From: an uncultured Actinomycetes bacterium | GTDB taxonomy: Bacteria > Actinomycetota > Acidimicrobiia > Acidimicrobiales > RAAP-2 | DNA: 64,000 bases | Direction: 5' to 3' | Assembly (NCBI GenBank): GCA_903825895.1 | Contig: CAIKCI010000011.1 | Coordinates: 28,807 to 92,806 of the forward strand | In this document: positions 62,148-64,000 of the stretch, piece after piece | How the letters are laid out: each line of letters begins with the position of its first letter | Position numbering within the stretch: the stretch's first letter is position 1 | The notes under the pieces: model-generated | The model's input: the letters and a program-made list of their open reading frames with translations, nothing else | What the model was told of the DNA's origin: nothing | Databases searched by the model: none | Program-made: the position numbers and the translations under genes

Positions 62148-62751
62148 TCCAACAGCACGATCACCTATTGGCGTCAATGGATCGACTAAGCAACTCGGCA
62201 GCTGGGAAGTCTCTGACGCCACGAACAGCGGCCCGGTGACCCTGGCCGATGTTTCAGCGGCCACAAAAATCTTGGTGGTCGCGGATGTTGATTCTGCACG
62301 TGGAGCAGCGCTGAACTGCGCGTTCCAATCGACCCACCGCATCGATAACGCTTTGATTGTGGGCGCAGGGCCAGGTGAGTGGCTCGTACTTGCTCCTGCG
62401 GGTCAGACACCAACAGTCATCGAGGCCCTCCCAGGTGACATAGGTCGAGGTGATCTCGTAGATGTGACCCATGGAGGCACACTCTTGCGGTTGACCGGCA
62501 ACGATGCGGTAGCCGTAATGAGCAGGATGTGCGCCATTAACGTTGGACTCGACGCCTTTGCTGACGGTTCGGCGTTCCGTAGCTCCTTCGCTCGTTTGGT
62601 ATGCGACGTTGCACGAGATGACGTCAATGGCGTGCCATCGTATTTGATTCACGCAGATCGATCATCGGGTCAATATCTCTTCGATTCGATCATGGCGGTG
62701 GGCGAAACGTTCGGGATCCGCGTCACGGGATATCCGGTCGCTGGCCTGTAG
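62140..62751 (+). CDS. mgdD: Sarcosine oxidase gamma / N-methylglutamate dehydrogenase subunit D-like
   Basis: 203 residues, GcvT-like fold without catalytic residues, the usual role of the gamma subunit. Patterns such as GPGEWLVLAP, VDVTHGGTLLRLTGNDAVAVMSRMCAINV and FARLVCDVARDDVNGVPSYLIHADRSSGQYL are typical. GTG 62140 overlaps the mgdC stop by 8 bp. It is the last gene of the set; a membrane protein follows after 56 bp. Confidence 0.88.
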   Translation: MANPTARSPIGVNGSTKQLGSWEVSDATNSGPVTLADVSAATKILVVADVDSARGAALNCAFQSTHRIDNALIVGAGPGEWLVLAPAGQTPTVIEALPGDIGRGDLVDVTHGGTLLRLTGNDAVAVMSRMCAINVGLDAFADGSAFRSSFARLVCDVARDDVNGVPSYLIHADRSSGQYLFDSIMAVGETFGIRVTGYPVAGL

Positions 62752-62807
62752 GTTGAACAAAAAGGTCGGAGCTGCGAGCGACAATTATTGAAAACGACGG
62801 GGGTGAT

Positions 62808-63374
62808 GTGAAACAGCGTGTTGAGCGAGTATTCGAAAAAATCGTCACACCGGCGAAAACGGGAGTGTTGAACATCTCTCCCTTAGAGATCGTTGCGGCG
62901 GGCCTTACGATCGGACTGCTCTTCTGGCTGAATGATGCTGTGGCCACGTCAAAGATCCCATTGATTATTCCTTCCTTCGCAGCATCCGTCGGGGTGCTCT
63001 ATACGCAACCGGGGATGAGCAACGCTCGTTCGTGGAACGTGATTGCTGGGCAATTCTTCGGAGCCCTCGCGGGATTTATCTGTGCGTCCATCTTCACAGG
63101 TTCGTTGCCGTTGGCGGTTGGCTGTGCTGTGGGCTTGGCACTTTTATTTCAGCGGACAACCCACTCACTTCACCCTCCGGCGCTCGCCACAGCCTTAATC
63201 GTGGTCATCACTCCAGATGCCCATGGCGCCATGTTCCTCGTGCGTCCGGTCTTGGCTGGATCGATCATCATCGTGGCGATCGCCTGGATCGTTCATCTCT
63301 TTGAGATTACGGCGTTAGCTCACCTGAAATTGATGGTTACTCCGCCTAAAGAGGGGGAGCCCTCGGTCACCTAG
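62808..63374 (+). CDS. HPP-family integral membrane protein
   Basis: 188 residues with four or five hydrophobic segments and the family name motif in HSLHPPALATALIVV. HPP proteins include plastid nitrite transporters, but most bacterial members are uncharacterised. Other features: a basic N-terminal tail (KQRVERVFEKIVTP), GQFFGALAGFICASIF and GSIIIVAIAWIVHLF. GTG 62808 is the start. The gene may belong to the amine cluster by position or only neighbour it; a nitrogen-compound transport role would fit but is speculation. Confidence 0.78.
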   Translation: MKQRVERVFEKIVTPAKTGVLNISPLEIVAAGLTIGLLFWLNDAVATSKIPLIIPSFAASVGVLYTQPGMSNARSWNVIAGQFFGALAGFICASIFTGSLPLAVGCAVGLALLFQRTTHSLHPPALATALIVVITPDAHGAMFLVRPVLAGSIIIVAIAWIVHLFEITALAHLKLMVTPPKEGEPSVT

Positions 63375-63485
63375 GAATCAACGTTAAGTTTCCGCCATTT
63401 TTGGCATTTTCTCCCCTTGGAACCTGGTAGGGTAGAACTCCGGCCACCCCCCAAAGGAATGGTCGGAAGAGAAGATTTGTTCGCT

Positions 63486-63514
63486 TTGACTTCTTAGCGA
63501 ATGAGGACTATCTT
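63486..63514 (+). promoter_or_regulatory. Ribosomal RNA operon promoter
   Basis: TTGACT (63486-63491), a 17-bp spacer and TATCTT (63509-63514) form a strong sigma-70-type promoter about 300 bp before 16S rRNA. The first 110 bp after the HPP gene (63375-63485) contain another TTGGCA/TAGGGT-like pair with poor spacing, so a second upstream promoter is possible but weak. Confidence 0.75.
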
Positions 63515-63601
63515 TAGAAGTCCGCTTCTTAGAGCCTCTTTTGAGACCTCAACGAAGCGGTAGGTCACGCACCTCTGCCCGAAAGGGTCTCTGTGTGTGG
63601 T

Positions 63602-63614
63602 TGCTCCTTGAAAA
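63602..63614 (+). promoter_or_regulatory. boxA antitermination element in the rRNA leader
   Basis: TGCTCCTTGAAAA (63602-63614) matches the boxA pattern (TGCTCTTTAACA in E. coli, TGTTCTTTGA-like in actinobacteria). It lies about 90 nt downstream of the promoter and should recruit NusB-NusE, whose nusB gene is at 1700. Confidence 0.7.
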
Positions 63615-63734
63615 CGGAAGAGCGAGAGCCAAAAGCCAGTGCGGGCGGCATCTCAGTGGCTAAAACTGTAGATGTCGACTGTCAAAAGTAAGTTACAAAA
63701 GGCGGCTCGTAACGTTTATTCGCTACGTGTCGCT

Positions 63735-63764
63735 GTCGAAACGGGGGAGCCACCTCGTTTCGAC
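63735..63764 (+). other. rRNA leader hairpin, probable 16S processing stem
   Basis: A perfect 9-bp inverted repeat (GTCGAAACG, 63735-63743, with CGTTTCGAC, 63756-63764), extendable by three inner pairs, lies about 50 nt before 16S rRNA. Such leader stems pair or are cut during pre-16S maturation. Confidence 0.55.
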
Positions 63765-63784
63765 TCTCTGATTTCATGGGGAAG

Positions 63785-63798
63785 ACCGCTTCGGCGGT
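63785..63798 (+). other. UUCG-capped hairpin before 16S rRNA
   Basis: ACCGC and GCGGT enclose a TTCG tetraloop (63785-63798). This exceptionally stable hairpin sits about 14 nt before the presumed 16S 5' end and is probably a folding or processing landmark of the precursor. Confidence 0.6.
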
Positions 63799-63811
63799 TC
63801 ATCCAGAAGTC

Positions 63812-64000
<189 letters not shown>

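Noticed and set aside
57797..62751. Plain sarcosine oxidase for glycine-betaine or creatine breakdown
   Set aside because: Not excluded, but no betaine or dimethylglycine enzymes, glyA or serine genes lie nearby, while gmaS-mgsABC-like genes do; sarcosine kept as the alternative.
63401..63438. Additional rRNA promoter (TTGGCA ... TAGGGT or TTGGAA ... TAGAAC)
   Set aside because: Spacers of 21 and 10 bp are outside the normal range; the pair at 63486-63514 is far better.

Overview
This window looks like chromosomal core sequence of an actinomycete (Actinomycetota) of moderate GC, most likely an Acidimicrobiia-type lineage. Supporting signs are an actinobacterial integration host factor (mIHF) next to gmk, a helicase-dead PriA, the gene orders pepQ-efp-nusB, pyrR-pyrBC-carAB-pyrDF-mihF-gmk-rpoZ-coaBC-metK-priA and infC-rpmI-rplT-pheST-argCJBDFRGH, and the first ~190 nt of a 16S rRNA gene at the right edge. 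The class-level placement is an inference from gene order and the 16S 5' end; no alignment was run. No mobile element, CRISPR array or tRNA was seen.

Layout. 1-2095: pepQ, efp, nusB. 2154-10839: an aerobic respiration block with a SCO-type copper chaperone fused to a membrane domain, an exported protein, CtaG, an unusual cupredoxin, and cytochrome c oxidase subunits II, I and III, closed by a hairpin terminator. 10871-19992: the pyrimidine operon, with a PyrR-binding RNA loop just before pyrR. 20040-31906: a long co-directional run (mihF, gmk, rpoZ, coaBC, metK, priA, def, fmt, rpe, ribD, ribBA, ribH, hisG and a cold-shock-like gene). 31903-38118: translation genes (infC with a non-AUG start, rpmI, rplT, an rRNA methyltransferase, pheS, pheT) plus a small conserved gene on the minus strand. 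38074-38985: an EamA transporter on the minus strand. 39019-47359: the complete arginine operon argCJBDFRGH behind an ARG-box promoter.

47356-62751 is the accessory part and the most interesting. It holds purU and an NAD-formate dehydrogenase on the minus strand. On the plus strand are an XRE-cupin regulator, three glutamate-synthase-like genes (mgsABC type), a class I glutamine amidotransferase, a GlnT/GmaS-type glutamine synthetase, an APC permease, a universal stress protein and a four-subunit sarcosine-oxidase/N-methylglutamate-dehydrogenase set (mgdABCD type). Together these fit a complete N-methylglutamate (indirect methylamine oxidation) pathway. Methylamine would be taken up, joined to glutamate by GmaS, converted to N-methylglutamate by MgsABC and oxidised by MgdABCD to glutamate plus methylene-THF. 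The C1 unit would leave through formyl-THF, formate (PurU) and CO2 (formate dehydrogenase). Two promoters in the cluster share a perfect 17-bp palindrome overlapping identically spaced -35/-10 elements, which defines a likely regulon operator.

62808-64000: an HPP-family membrane protein, then the ribosomal RNA promoter, the leader (boxA, hairpins) and the start of 16S rRNA. Other oddities include an RNA polymerase omega subunit with an 84-residue tail lacking any basic residue and built from a tandem repeat, a probable AUA or AUC start codon for IF-3, and a riboflavin gene set without riboflavin synthase.
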